Source of the DNA: Hydractinia symbiolongicarpus
Taxonomy: Eukaryota > Cnidaria > Hydrozoa > Anthoathecata > Hydractiniidae
Direction of reading: 5' to 3'
DNA: 64,000 bases
Assembly (NCBI RefSeq): GCF_029227915.1
Contig: NC_079880.1
Location: forward strand, 25,475,501 to 25,539,500
Made by a program: the position numbers and the translations under genes. This document shows positions 23,574 to 35,500 of the stretch, piece by piece. Position 1 is the first letter of the stretch; each line of letters starts with the position of its first letter. The notes under the pieces were generated by a model. The model saw only the letters and a list, made by a program, of their open reading frames with translations, searched no databases and was not told the DNA's origin.

Positions 23574-24342
23574 TACAGTATAATCTCGATAAGTGATACA
23601 CCGGATAACTAGGACACCCGCTATGTAGTACACTTTTCTCGGTCCCTTGAGGCAAAAACTTCGGATGCAATGGAATGACTTCATATATTTTTTTTGAAAC
23701 AGAAGACATTGCATTGATTTTAATCAAAAACTTGTCGACTTGTCAACAAATCTACATATTGGTTGTTTCTTCACGTGTGCAGTCATGCCTCAGCTAGGTC
23801 AAAAAAGGAAGCTGAAATCTACACCGATAACCAAAAAGTATGTTATACTCAAGGAAATTGATAAAGGCAAAAGTCTTACATCTGTTGCTCTTAAACATGG
23901 AATCCCTCAAATTTCTCTGTTGGATGCAATGAAGATGCTGGTGTTGACTTGGGATGAGGTAACAGAGAAAACCGTTCAAAACTGCTTCAAAAAAGCTGGA
24001 TTTACTGAGATCGATGAAAACACGCTATCATCCGACGATCCGTTTCGCGAGCTGAATGATACCATCCGTCAACTGAGCAGATTGGATGAAAATTTCAAAT
24101 ATTTGTCTGCTAAAGATGTCGCCTCTTTCGATGACGCAGTTCCTGTAACTCAAGGTTTGATGTCGGATGAAGAGATCTTGTCGGATATTCTGGGAAATGA
24201 GGTCGAGGAAATGCAAGACGAGGAGGATAATGGTCAAGATGGAGCTAGCCCTTTGGAGAAACTTTGGATAAGTAGGACGCCCGCTAAGTAGTACACTTTT
24301 GTTCGGTCCCTTGAGTGTCCCACTTATCGAGAGTATACTGTA
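23574..24342 (+). mobile_element. Internally deleted Tigger/pogo-like element
   Basis: The element 23576-24340 (765 bp) begins CAGTATAATCTCGATAAGTG. It ends with an inverted, slightly diverged copy; the similarity extends about 75 bp into each end. TA flanks both sides (23574-23575 and 24341-24342). It retains one open frame (23785-24291) that joins N- and C-terminal parts of a transposase without the catalytic middle. Confidence 0.85.
23785..24291 (+). CDS. Tigger-derived HTH protein with deleted DDE core
   Basis: The ATG at 23785 gives a 168-residue protein. Residues 1-45 contain KRKLKSTPITKKYVILKEID and SLTSVALKHGIPQ, the psq-type HTH of CENP-B/Tigger transposases. It then jumps directly to DAMKMLVLTWDEVTEKTVQN and CFKKAGF, the region that normally follows the DDE domain, and ends in an acidic tail (SDILGNEVEEMQDEEDNGQD). 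The catalytic domain was removed in frame. It may be no more than a deletion derivative, but an intact DNA-binding frame could act on related terminal repeats (speculation). Confidence 0.6.
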   Translation: MPQLGQKRKLKSTPITKKYVILKEIDKGKSLTSVALKHGIPQISLLDAMKMLVLTWDEVTEKTVQNCFKKAGFTEIDENTLSSDDPFRELNDTIRQLSRLDENFKYLSAKDVASFDDAVPVTQGLMSDEEILSDILGNEVEEMQDEEDNGQDGASPLEKLWISRTPAK

Positions 24343-24641
24343 TGACATGTTTTTAATGAAGTAAAGCCAAAACTTTCTTTCAATAGTATCATAGTACCCG
24401 AGTTTCTGAATTTTTGCAAATTTTAGAGACAACGCTGATGAACCGATAATTTTCACAAAGATGCGTTTACGGGAAACATTAAAAGCAAAAAATATTAATT
24501 TACGAAATGTTTTATTTAGCCCAATGAAATTGTGAATGTAATTCTATAGCACAGTTCTAAATATTTAACCTAAATTTTTATGTAGTGTAATTACAAAGTT
24601 GTGAGAAAGTTAATTTTGTGTTCCACCAGTACCGTGAATTC

Positions 24642-24777
24642 TCTAATAAACGCCCCATTCTTTTTACCGCCTTCTCTAATTGTCGCCACCCATGCATCGA
24701 AAAATTAAATAAACGCTGCCATATAATTAACGCCCAATCTTGACGCTCCCAAGAGAGGCGTTTATTAAAAAAATATA
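24642..24777. repeat. MITE-like sequence with AATAAACGCC ends
   Basis: TCTCTAATAAACGCCCC near the left end and GAGAGGCGTTTATTA near the right end are inverted over about 13 bp. The inside is rich in CGCC words. No target duplication is evident, so this is a weak call. Confidence 0.35.
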
Positions 24778-24932
24778 ACCAAGCATATTATAAATATCCT
24801 ACAGATAAGGACAATAGAGAAACAAATCATTCCCAAATGTGTACGCCTTTTTTCTACTTTTGTTTTTGCTATATTAATCCTCATACAGTGAATGGAAACT
24901 TTCAGTAAGTCTTTTTAGTTTTGTGATGAACT

Positions 24933-25006
24933 GCGGAGATGGTGTAGTGGTAGCGCATTTGGCTTGTAATCATAATGTTTCAGGTTCGAGTCCCCACTCT
25001 AGCGCA
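24933..25006 (+). ncRNA. tRNA-like sequence (tRNA pseudogene or SINE head)
   Basis: It has a good A box (TGGTGTAGTGGTAGCGC) and a perfect B box (GGTTCGAGTCC) at tRNA spacing, with the anticodon-loop-like CTTGTAA between. The T stem and acceptor stem pair poorly (a TAG bulge is needed at the 3' side), so a functional tRNA is unlikely. A similar A-box region (GTGGTAGCGCA) occurs on the minus strand at 37442-37512, which suggests a tRNA-derived SINE family. Confidence 0.5.
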
Positions 25007-25891
25007 CTTTAAACGCAATGTTGTAAGAAATTCATGAAAAGAAATTCTCTCTCGTGTAGGTAAGCATAATCGGCAAAATTAAGGAAGATCTTCGTTCTTG
25101 TTAGACTACTGAAAACTATTGGCCACAAAAAAGTCAGTGTATGCCTCACCGCAAAAGCAGATAATACAAATCTGAATTCATTCATTGTCTTACCAAACGG
25201 GAATCAAGTGCATTGAATAAAGAATTCAAAACAAAATGTGTCGTGGCATCATCTTCTAATGGTTGGATAAATGAATAAGCAGCCTACAATGGAGTGGTGA
25301 AAGGAAATAATCAGGTCGTTCTTATTTCGAAAAAGGCTTTTTGTGTGAGACACCTTTGAAGCTCATATGACCAATAAGGTTAGAGTGTCATTGAAGGGCA
25401 TGAAAGTTGAAAGTGATCTTATACCAGGCGGTTGTACTAAATACATTCAGGTCCCAGACGTTCACTGGAATAAATCCTATATTACATATAAAAAAAAAAT
25501 TCTTAAAATAAATGCGGTTGTGCGGTTTCCATGTGAATTGAAATTATATGATTAAAATTTGAATTATTTGTTCAGTTAAACAAAATCATAAATTTTGATT
25601 TGAACCAAATAAATATTTGCTGAATCGGCAATGTAAACTCGGTGTTAGCAAAACCTATATACTATCGCAACTCAAACATTCTATGGAGAGCTTCGTTTAG
25701 GAAAATAAATTTGCCTACGGAGATGAGCATTTCATGTAAGCTACGAGGGAGGAGAGTCTAAACCTTAGAAAGTATTTGAGTAAATACAATTTTGAAATAA
25801 AAAGATTTAAATTTAACAACAGAAAAAGAGATTTCACCAATTCCTTGACCGATTCAGACATTTTTGTTTCTGTTATGGTCAACAGTGAAAC
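25007..25891. other. Gene-free stretch
   Basis: No splice-supported or domain-bearing frame is seen between the tRNA-like sequence and the secreted-peptide gene. It may include the body of the SINE. Confidence 0.4.
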
Positions 25892-26314
25892 ATGAAACTT
25901 GTTTTAATTTCAACAGCCATCATTTCTTTCTTTTATCTGATTGAATGCTCCAAAGGTGATGTCAAACCAGAAGCTGCAAAACCAAATAATTTGGAACAAG
26001 GAGAAATTAATAATGACCAATCGATCATCCATCTTGGTCTAATCACCAGAAGACTTCGAAGAAAGAATCTACCGCTATATTTAAGAAAGAACCAGATAGT
26101 CCTCAGAGAGCTAAGGAAGATTATTGGTAAACGCAGAAAATCGTTGAAAATGAAAAGAAAGAACAAGAAAAAAAAGAATAAGCCAGAACTGAATGTTTTG
26201 CCGGCTTTCTGTAACAACGATGGTACACGAACCTTCACTGATGTTATTTGCTACAACGGACTGTGCTTCAGTTTCGCTTACAATATGTATGATATAGAAT
26301 GTGTGACCGCGTAG
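25892..26314 (+). CDS. Small secreted, charge-segregated protein with four-Cys tail
   Basis: A single-exon frame of 140 residues starts at an ATG in an A-rich context (GTGAAACATG). Residues 1-19 are a clear signal peptide (MKLVLISTAIISFFYLIEC). Next comes a mildly acidic segment (to about residue 50), then a strongly basic stretch (about residues 50-98, with RRLRRK, GKRRKSLKMKRKNKKKKNK). The C-terminus holds four cysteines spaced C-x12-C-x4-C-x11-C, which could make two disulfides. Basic clusters could be processing sites. I do not recognise the family. A secreted peptide precursor or a lineage-specific matrix or defence peptide are possible; function is unknown. Confidence 0.55.
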   Translation: MKLVLISTAIISFFYLIECSKGDVKPEAAKPNNLEQGEINNDQSIIHLGLITRRLRRKNLPLYLRKNQIVLRELRKIIGKRRKSLKMKRKNKKKKNKPELNVLPAFCNNDGTRTFTDVICYNGLCFSFAYNMYDIECVTA

Positions 26315-27221
26315 ATGTGTATGTAGACAGTGTGACCATGTAAATGTAAATTACATTATTTTTAAAGCAGAAAAACTTTATGTTGCGGTAATATTCTCTG
26401 TCTCTTTAACTTGAACTGAATTTCTTCCAGTAGGGAATGTTGTTTATTCTGGTAATCAGTTGTAGATCCACAACAATTCATGGTATTTATTTAGTAAACG
26501 CATGAGTAAGTGACGGGATCTGAATTCTGACGTTCTTTGTTGGCCCGTCATGGCCCGTCATGGTCCGACTATTAATAATTGGTTTCTAAAAACTAATACA
26601 ACGCCTGCTAGAGTATCAACTTTTGTGAATCTACAAAGTTCGCCTATGATGAAAAGGATTTGAATGATGATGTTCCGTTATGTTATACATCAAGAGGGGA
26701 AGTAACTTAGGTCAACGAGGAATTGACACAACGCAGCCCTAAGTCCACTTCTATACCGAGTATTCTTTTGTTTTGAGTCTATGCTCTTGTACTTTATTGC
26801 ATAAAATTTAGTTCTTCTTGTGAAACATATATTTTTTATACATCGATTGAAGTTAATTGTAACGAAAACCCATTCACTCGAAAAGAAATACAAAAGGAAG
26901 TTTCCCCTTCTCTTTCTTTATCCATCAAATACGTTAATGTCGGAAATTACCACATGCAGAAATTTTCTAAATCATTGATTTACAAACTGTTTGTGTTTTA
27001 ACTTTGCACCGTCAAATTTCCCTTGAAACTTAGAAAGATACTTGCATAGCGATCAAGAGTTAACGCATGCATCCTAAAAATATTAATCCGTTATTTTCTA
27101 ATTCGTACCTCAAACAAAAATAACTTTATTTATTATTATTTTCTGTCAGAACACAAAAACGTTGTTGCGAAATTTTCTTTTGCAGACAAAATCTGAATAT
27201 ATATTATAATACACGTGTATA

Positions 27222-27323
27222 TCTGTCTGTCATGTAAAATGGTACTGCAAGTAGCGATACTCACGTATGTGGTATAGAATGGACGGGCGAATCCGTGGAT
27301 TTTTCTACGGGTCAGTGACTATA
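27222..27323 (+). repeat. Dispersed hairpin-repeat copy, long version
   Basis: It begins CTGTCTGTCATGTAAAATGG and continues through GTAGCGA and ATGTGGTATA to the hairpin (CCGTGGA, loop TTTT, TCTACGG), ending GTGACTA. The stem keeps pairing through a G-U wobble where the copy at 54878-54897 has a G-C pair. It aligns along its length with the reverse complement of 63891-63992. Confidence 0.6.
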
Positions 27324-27852
27324 TTTTTCAAATCTTATATATAAGTTATTCTCGCGAGTGTTTTTCTTCGCACTTTTCGCAGCCCCAAATTTTTTGAAAT
27401 TATGTATTTTATTATGATACTTAAGATGCAATTGGCAAAAATTAACGTTCTCAAAAAAAACTCAAATACCTGTAATTCGTAAAATTTTATTTTAGCGTGA
27501 AACAGAGTGTAGTTACATACACACGAACAAGAAAATAAACTGCGGACACCAACATCATAAATAATTAATATAAAACTATTTTCGTGTTTATGTTTTATTG
27601 AGAAAAAGGTTTTCTTATAGTCATTCGTGAATATTAATATATCCGTTTTGGTAAGTATTTCAAAACGCGTTCTTATTTACGCGAAATATTTAAAATTGTC
27701 TATTCGCAAATATAATTCTCTCGAATTATATGAATATTGGATTCGCTTAAATTACTGATATTAAAATAATTTAGTTGTCTTCATATTAATAACAGTCGTA
27801 TTCTGTCTATCCGCATGAAAAACTTCATGTTACAGAACACGAAATACCATGT

Positions 27853-27899
27853 ACAAAGGACGAGCGACCCCGTGAATTCTTCCAGGGAAGACCGACTAG
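27853..27899 (+). repeat. Dispersed hairpin-repeat copy, short version
   Basis: It carries ACAAAGGACGAGCGACCCCG with a decayed stem partner (CCAGGGA) and ends CCGACTAG. It is the same family as 27222-27323. Confidence 0.5.
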
Positions 27900-28192
27900 C
27901 CTGATACAATGATAAGCTACTTGCGTGAATTTTTCGAGCTAAGGATTATTAATACAAAAAAAAAACTGAAGTCCAAGTAATAACAGAGCTTTTTTGTCCA
28001 TCGTCATCACGCGCTCTTGAGTCACAAGTCTATTTTTCTAGGCTACAAATTTAACTGGCGGAAAAGAAAGTAATATCGCCACCAGGCTTCTTCCTACCTG
28101 TAGTATATAAGCCTGAGCACGAGTTGTATACTGACAGTATGTTCGAAATAAATACATATACCTTTATATAGAAAGCATAGAAAAAATCTGCG

Positions 28193-28239
28193 CGCTTCAC
28201 CTGTATGTCTTGAAAGACTCTATATGAACAGGTGAAGCG
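28193..28239. repeat. 12-bp perfect hairpin
   Basis: CGCTTCACCTGT (28193-28204) and ACAGGTGAAGCG (28228-28239) are perfect inverted copies around a 23-nt loop that contains a further TCTT/AAGA pairing. It could be a structured RNA element or a chance palindrome. Confidence 0.6.
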
Positions 28240-29309
28240 TTGATGTTTTGAAAATGCTTCCTGTTTTCATGCAAGCTTCTTTTAGCAGTAGAGAAAAAGG
28301 TTATTTTTCAAATATCTGAACATGGCTTGATGATTGAGGAAGAAATCTGTTGTGTCTTTTGAGAGACAGAGGTCGTCAATCTTGTTTGAACTAGTTTGAT
28401 TTCGTATTTGAAACAAATTATTCTGTGGTAAAGAAATAAAAACAACAGAATTAAGTTTCAGTGTTGAAATTAAGTTGATTAGGAAGAAAGTGAAGAAAAA
28501 AAATAAAGAAGAAGAAAAGAAAAGAAGAGAAAAGATGCGACCAGTAAATTAGAAAGACATTAGATGGTAAAGAAGAAAAATAAGCACTCCGGATGAGTGC
28601 ACTTAATTTGTTCGAATAATTTTCATACTTCGTGAATTCGAACAAACCTTTGCGTATGATGTCATATTGCAGTAAAGAAAGCCGAAGGAGAGCTGAAGAA
28701 GAAATATGGCGGCAAGGTAAGATTTTGTAGAAAAACATTCTGAAGTTTTGTTATTATGACGCCGACTGTGAATGAAGATGTAATCTTGTGTCTTAATAAG
28801 CCAGCCCCTTTTAAAAATTGATCTATTTGTGACTCTTCTGTTTACAGCTGCTAAGTTCGAATATATGTTCATTCGAACAAAGTTTTCGAGCGCTTCCATG
28901 TTCGAATTAAAAGATAATGCAAAAAGCGTAGTTTCGGACAAAAGTGCATAAGTATATTTTGGATGTAGCTAAGGATTCGGCGTTTGGGAATAATAATAAT
29001 AAGACATGGGGAAACCTTCGAATAAACGTTAGAATTTTTAGATTTTTAATTTTAACATTTGTAACGATCCAGTGCAGTGTGATCAGAGAGACAGCTGTAT
29101 TCTGTGAAAATTTTCCTCTTGATTAAAATTCGATCTCTGCAACATTTGTTGTTCCACATCTCTCGTGTCACTTTGTTGTTTAAGTTAACGGGAACCAATT
29201 TCACGAATGATAAGAGTAATTGTCAAAATGTGGTTGCACTGTGTGGCTGGTCAAAATGTGGTTTTTCTGCAGCACGCGAATTCAACGACTAGTAAATAAG
29301 TGTTAATAA

Positions 29310-29461
29310 GGGACCATTCAATAATTACGTAACGCCAAAATTTTCCATTTTTTACCCAAAACCCCACCCCCTTTCCCTCACACCTCTTGTAACGCATCGT
29401 TCGTAACAAAAACGATCATACTCCCCACCCTTCAGGCGTTACGTAGTTACTGAATGGTACC
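29310..29461. mobile_element. 152-bp MITE with TAA duplication
   Basis: The left end is GGGACCATTCAATAATTACG and the reverse complement of the right end is GGTACCATTCAGTAACTACG, both followed by TAACGCC. TAA flanks both sides (29307-29309 and 29462-29464), the 3-bp duplication expected of PIF/Harbinger-type elements. It lies just upstream of the first recognised exon of the coiled-coil gene. No coding capacity. Confidence 0.75.
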
Positions 29462-29527
29462 TAACAGGCAAACCTGCTCTTCTATACTGTATTATGCTTC
29501 TTGTCTATCCAATTCTTTTTTACATAG

Positions 29528-32500
29528 GTAATGATGATGATCTTCCAGATTATGACCTAACTGAACAAGTGCTCCGCTTACAGCAACAAGCACAAAATAT
29601 ATGTCCAACTGATTACACACCATTTGCAAGTCTTCCACAAGATCAAAACTTTTGTCCACTGTTGTATCAACCAGATCTTCTCGAACCCGGATTATACCAA
29701 AACGGGTACGAATCTAGCTCACCCGATTTTTCGCCGCGCAGTCAAGCACAACACTCTCGTTTTTTTCCAACGGAGAATTTGCATTGTCATCAAGAATTTA
29801 ATCCAGGTCTGGTTGATTTTTTCGGAGAGCAGTTCACAGGGATGGAAGATACGTTTCGGTCTGCCCTAATGCAATATTTTTCTCAGGTAACTTTAATTTA
29901 TTTATTTGTTTTACTGTATTGTCGATGTAAAAGTTTTAAGGACTGGTTTTCACTTAGGGCTGCTTTCCAATAACACGTTTATATCTTCAAACGCATACGC
30001 CTGTACTTTGGCATTTTTTGGAAGCTTAGACGAGACCACTTTCAAGCCTTTGCAGCAGCAGACGACTTCTTTTTACAACAAATAATTTCGTAAACATTGC
30101 CTATAAACATTTTGAGCTGCGCCTATTTTAAAAGCAAAAGAAAAGTTCACAAGAATAATCTATATATTTCAGTTTCAGTTTTATGCTTAGATAAAATAGA
30201 ATTCGTGGAGGTTAACTTATGGTGATTCGCAAAAGCTAGCTAATGCTAGCGAGATTTTTTAAGACTGTCGATTTGAGCATAAAAGTATGTATTCGAGTAT
30301 TGTCTGCGAAAGCTTCAGCGGTTAAGGTGCGATGCTAAAGCCAAGCAATCTTCACATTCAAAAAAAATTATAACAAATTTTTGCGGTTGTCGATTTTAAA
30401 ACTAAAAATTAAAATTTGGTACTAAATTATTAAGCGATATTTTGACTAAAATTTTACTATGAATTGTAATATTTTTAGCACAAATAAATTTTTGCGAGAT
30501 TGTTTGAGATTCTGTAGAGACGAAATGTTGTTGCTTCGACTGGCTTTATGTGCAATAAACTCTTAAGTTTCTATTCAAAATTTCAAAGGACTATATCCTT
30601 TGAAATTTTGATAGCTAGGTAGTTCAAAAAATTGACCCTTTTTTAATTAGAAAACTTCTGTTAAAAGCAAGGTAACTGCTTATATGGAATGGATATCCAA
30701 TATATGTAGGAAACTCTTCTGTTATTTTTAGTTATATTCGGCTATTTTAAATGATTTAAGATGTTGTTTTTGTCCTCAGTAATCATAAAATTTTTAATCG
30801 CCATTAGCTTGACTTTCGTAAAGTCACTAAATTCGAAAACCAACAGCTGTTTCGTAGCCCCTTTAAGCAACTTAGGTTTGTGTTGCGGAAACTTTCGCAG
30901 AAAATGAGGTTAAATTACCGCAAAAGTTTTTCTTTCGCAAAATTTTATTTCTTAAAGCCAGTGACAATAACAGCTTTCTGTCCATATGACTATGTGTTTC
31001 TTTAGCCAGTAATGCTTATTTCGTCAGGTTTTTTATTTTATTTAGGTCGATCATGAAAAGCAAGGATTAACTGCAGATCTACAGAAAATTAAAGAAGATT
31101 TTCGAAAGTACGAAGAAGAAGGAAAACGCTTTAAAGTTGATAGTATCCAGAAAGGGAAAATCATACGGAAGCTGACAGAGAATGGAAAATTATTCGTTAA
31201 GGAAATTGAACGACTTAAAGATGAATTGCGCGAAACTGAGCTACAAAGAAGACAACTAGTAGCTGAAAACAACGATCTGGAAAAGAGAGTACAATATGAA
31301 GGCAATGCTATACCTCAGCTGGAAAAACAGTTAAAATGTTTGTCTGAAGAGAATCAGTATTTGAAGCTTTTAGGTAAGGGATTGATTGCGTGTGTTTAAA
31401 GGATAAAAAGATTGGATCTTATTATATTATTATTATATATATTATATATATTTGTCTTTTTTATCCATCACTTCCACAAGCATGATGTACAAAATATAAA
31501 TTCTTTTCTACAATTAACGTGAACTTTCCATACTTTTATCCTTTGAAGTTATTGCGTTGTTTTTTAAGATGTTGTTTTTTTTTGTTTTTTTTTAAGTCCT
31601 CTTGACCTTTTTTAACTCCCTGTACACGTGCTAAATGTACAAGATTGCAACTTTAGTAAAAACGATACTGGATAGGTAAATGGATAGATAGAAGCAACAA
31701 TTAGGTTTTAAGGTTAAAATTGAGCTCAAAGGATCAACTTAGATAACTGTTTATGCCTATTCGTAAAATACTTGCTTTTCATTTTCTGATTGTAAGCCAA
31801 ATATTTTTTTTGTTGTATGGGTCTTATGTAAAGCTTTAACTTTTAGTAAAAATTAGTTGCGGGTAAATTCGACACATTTGTATCAGGCGTTCTAAATAAT
31901 CTCCTGAACTGTTCCACCTTTGTTGCAAATGTTATCAATCTTTTTATCAATTTAAGAGCATTCTATCAGCTACTTAAGTACCTGGTCATGAGTCACGTAC
32001 TGGCTTAGAAAAAACACGCGTGTTACTATCTAATTGAAATGGCATGTAAAGGATCCTTCCCATTCAATTTGCCTAGTCTGTTCATATATATTTTTAATGT
32101 CTTTTTTAAAAGAATCTATCACATGAAATTTTAAGTTTATAAACGTAATAGAACGGACCATATTCTTAATTTAGCTGATGATACCAAAAAATTGAGCCAA
32201 CAAGAAAAGGAGATCGAATCGTATGCGGAAAAACTTGAACAACAACGTCAGATCAATCAACAACAAAGACACAATCTGCAGAAACATGAATATGCCATTA
32301 AAAAGTTATCAAAAATAAATGGTGAATTATGTTTGAAGATTAACCAGTTATCACAATACAAGGACGTCAATGAAACTTTGCATGAAGCACAAGAAATGCT
32401 TGCTGAAACTCGACAAAAACACGAGAGTTTGCAGTTTGAATATAAAAAGTTACAATTCGAATGTCAACAAAGAGAAGCAAAAGAGGACCAACTCAGAAAG

Positions 32501-35500
32501 TCGTTAGAGAGTTTTGAACAGGAGATGAAAATGTGTAGGGAAGATAATCAAAAACTGACAATAAGGTGCGAGCACTTAAATCGAGATTGCGAGGGAAAGG
32601 ATAATTTTATCCAAACGATGGAGAGACGTTTAAAGGAATCCCATTTGCATCATGATGAAGACAGGAAGGAATTGGATGAAAAAGAAATCACTTGCAGGTA
32701 ACGACCGTGTGATTTCTTTTGTTTCTTGGTTGTTTGCTCGCTTACTTAAACGAAAGTTTAATTGGTGCATCATGAAATAAGTTCTCACTGGCATTTATTT
32801 TTACGTTATAACCGCCCTTGAAACTTCAACAGGTGTAAAACTCAGTTGATGAATTAGGACCATACCCATGCCTTTGTCGTTGTGTGGTGTTGTCAACCTC
32901 ACGTAGTACATGTATATTTCACAAAATTTTAAACATTCATTTCACCTGAATTAGGTCGCACCATTCTTTCCTTTTCAACGTCAAAAAAGAAAAAAATTGT
33001 AAATAAGCATATAAAAACAGCTGGCGCCTGTTATATGATATTATGATGACGCATGAGAAAGATGGAGTTACCAAAAAATGTTTGCAAACAAACTACACCG
33101 AATTGATTGGTTACATTTGAAATGTAAGATTAGTCACATGTTTATAAAATATTTATATTCAAAACTTAACAACTTGTACATAAATATATACAAGGCTTTC
33201 GTAATTCATCATTTTTTTTTGTGAACTTTGATTTTAATAAACACATTCGATTACTTTCGAAAAGGTTTAGTGCACCTCTACCTGTTGTGATGATGATAAA
33301 TAAACCAATTTTTCTTCCTGTTTTCTTTTTAATAAAAGTAAAAAGTTACTAACTTTAATTTTTCATTTTTAATTTCATCAATTCTATAAAATCTTCAAAA
33401 TGCGTGATTGTATGTTTTGTTGGATGAATGTTTTATTCACGTCGAAAATTTCCCTTTGGATAAACTCCTGAAAATGCGACTTACGTTGAATTTAACGAGA
33501 CAACAAGATAACAAAATAACAAGATAAAAAGAAAACAAAATAACGAGATAACGACAGTATCATTTACACCCTCCGCTTCGCATCGGGCGTAAATGATACT
33601 GTCGTGCTAAAAATTTCACTCTGCGGGCGGTAAATAAAAATATTTCCCTCAAAATGAACGCTACTGTTATAATGTCCATCATTCTCGTCTGTAGTAATGA
33701 GAGGAGTTATTGCTGCGGTTTTCTTATTTGCTGCTATGTTTTATAAAGCCAAACAATCGCGAAAGTTGAACAAAAAATACGGGCAGCAGTAAATATGTTG
33801 GGAATAAAAAACTTTACGATTTCAATAGTGGGCAATCGCAATAATATTTGAGACATGGAACAAACACTTTGAGTTGTGTCTAAAGAGGTTATTTTGCTAG
33901 AAATTTAAAAACATGTGTTTTTTCATGACTTCTAAGTTTGATGAGCTCCAATATTATCAACCTGAAAATCTGACTGATGCTAAACTAATCAAGCGTAAAT
34001 AACACAATAATTTTTTTTAAATATTTACTTTCTAGAAATTTGGAAGAAGAAATTGCAAACTTGCAGCAGGAGGTGTCGTCTTTGAGAAATGAAATTAAAA
34101 TGGCTAATATGAAATCAGACGCTCTGGTATATGAAGATGAACTCCGAAACAGAGATTTTGAAAAATTAAACAAAGAATTGATTGAATCAGAAAAGATGTG
34201 TCGAGAGTATGTAGAAAAAGAAAAGCGGTACAAAGATGATATCTCAGAATCAAAGGCCATGATTGACTTACTCACCCAAACAGAAGAAAGATATAAAAGA
34301 CAGTTAAAGGAATTACAAAAAGAGTTGCAAGACTCGTTAGATTACTCGAAAAAACTAGAACTTCGTCATGAAGAACAAGTTACTCGAGAGAAAAAACTCG
34401 AAAACGAAATTTTAACCCATGTTAAAACGCAAAGCGAGATGGAACAAGAAATCGCAATAACGTACAACACGATCGAAACGTTACGAAAAAGTAACGAAAG
34501 CTGCAACGATCAGCGGGTCAAAGTACAGCAAGAACTTGTTTTAGTCGAGGACCGTTTATCGACACTTGAACACAAACCAACCGCAAACGAAATAGCATTT
34601 GAAAAAGAGTTAAAAGAACTAAAGAAAAAATATGAGAATTGCGAAAACCAGCGGAACCGCCTTCAAAAGGAAATATTAATTGTACAAGAAAAACTGAGTG
34701 TAACAGAAAACACAAAACCGTTGATTCATGACGTTGAGAGAGAATTGAAGAAATACAAAACTGAATGTGACAGACTTAAAGAAGAATTGATTGAATCTAA
34801 AAATAAACTCGAAAGCTACAAAAATAAATTGAAGTCGTTTGAGGAAAATTCTTTCGTATGTTGTTCAAGCGTTGACGAATGGAAAGTAGATTTGGAATTC
34901 AGTCTTCCAGATGGACCGCGTCAGCATTCAGAGTTGAATAAAAATCACGCAAAGCCTCTCAATAGTGATATAAAAAAGAACATTTGTGCAAATTGTAAGA
35001 ATGAATTAAAAAACAGTGACGACACAAGCGGTAGGGAGATCAAAGAATATCAAAACATGAAAATAGAATCAACAAATAAAACTATATTAATCAATAAATT
35101 GCAGAATGATATTAATAATAAAGAAGGCACTATTCAAATCATGAATCGGCAAATTAACCAACTTGAAAAAGACCTTCACGATGTTGTTGATGAATTATCA
35201 CAGCTAAGGCAATCTTATGAAACTTGTCAGGAAGATCTGCAAGATAAAGACTTTAACATATCAGATTTGAAACACAATCTAAATCAGTTGGAGCTGAATC
35301 TAAAAGATAAAGACAATTTAGTGGGGGATTTGGAAGAGTTGGTTGATGAACTTCAAAGGGAGTTGGATAAATTATCAAACAACCACGAAGAAGAGCTAAA
35401 TGGAGTGCAAAAAGATTTAAGTGACAAAAATAAACTAATTGAAAATTTAGAAAAGGTTATTGAAGAGTTGCATATTAATTTTGATGAAACAGCGAGGGCG

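Larger units (their letters stand above)
26315..28690. other. Gene-free stretch with dispersed repeats and hairpins
   Basis: No gene is recognised. It holds two copies of the CCCGTGG-hairpin repeat family (27222-27323 and 27853-27899), a short hairpin at 28193-28239, and A/T-rich sequence with recurrent TTCGCG words. Confidence 0.5.

Noticed and set aside
24933-25006. Functional tRNA-Thr (TGT anticodon)
   Set aside because: A and B boxes are good but the acceptor and T stems do not pair properly, so it is listed only as tRNA-like.
25367-25555. 62-codon plus-strand frame
   Set aside because: Too short, with no signal peptide, domain or splice support.
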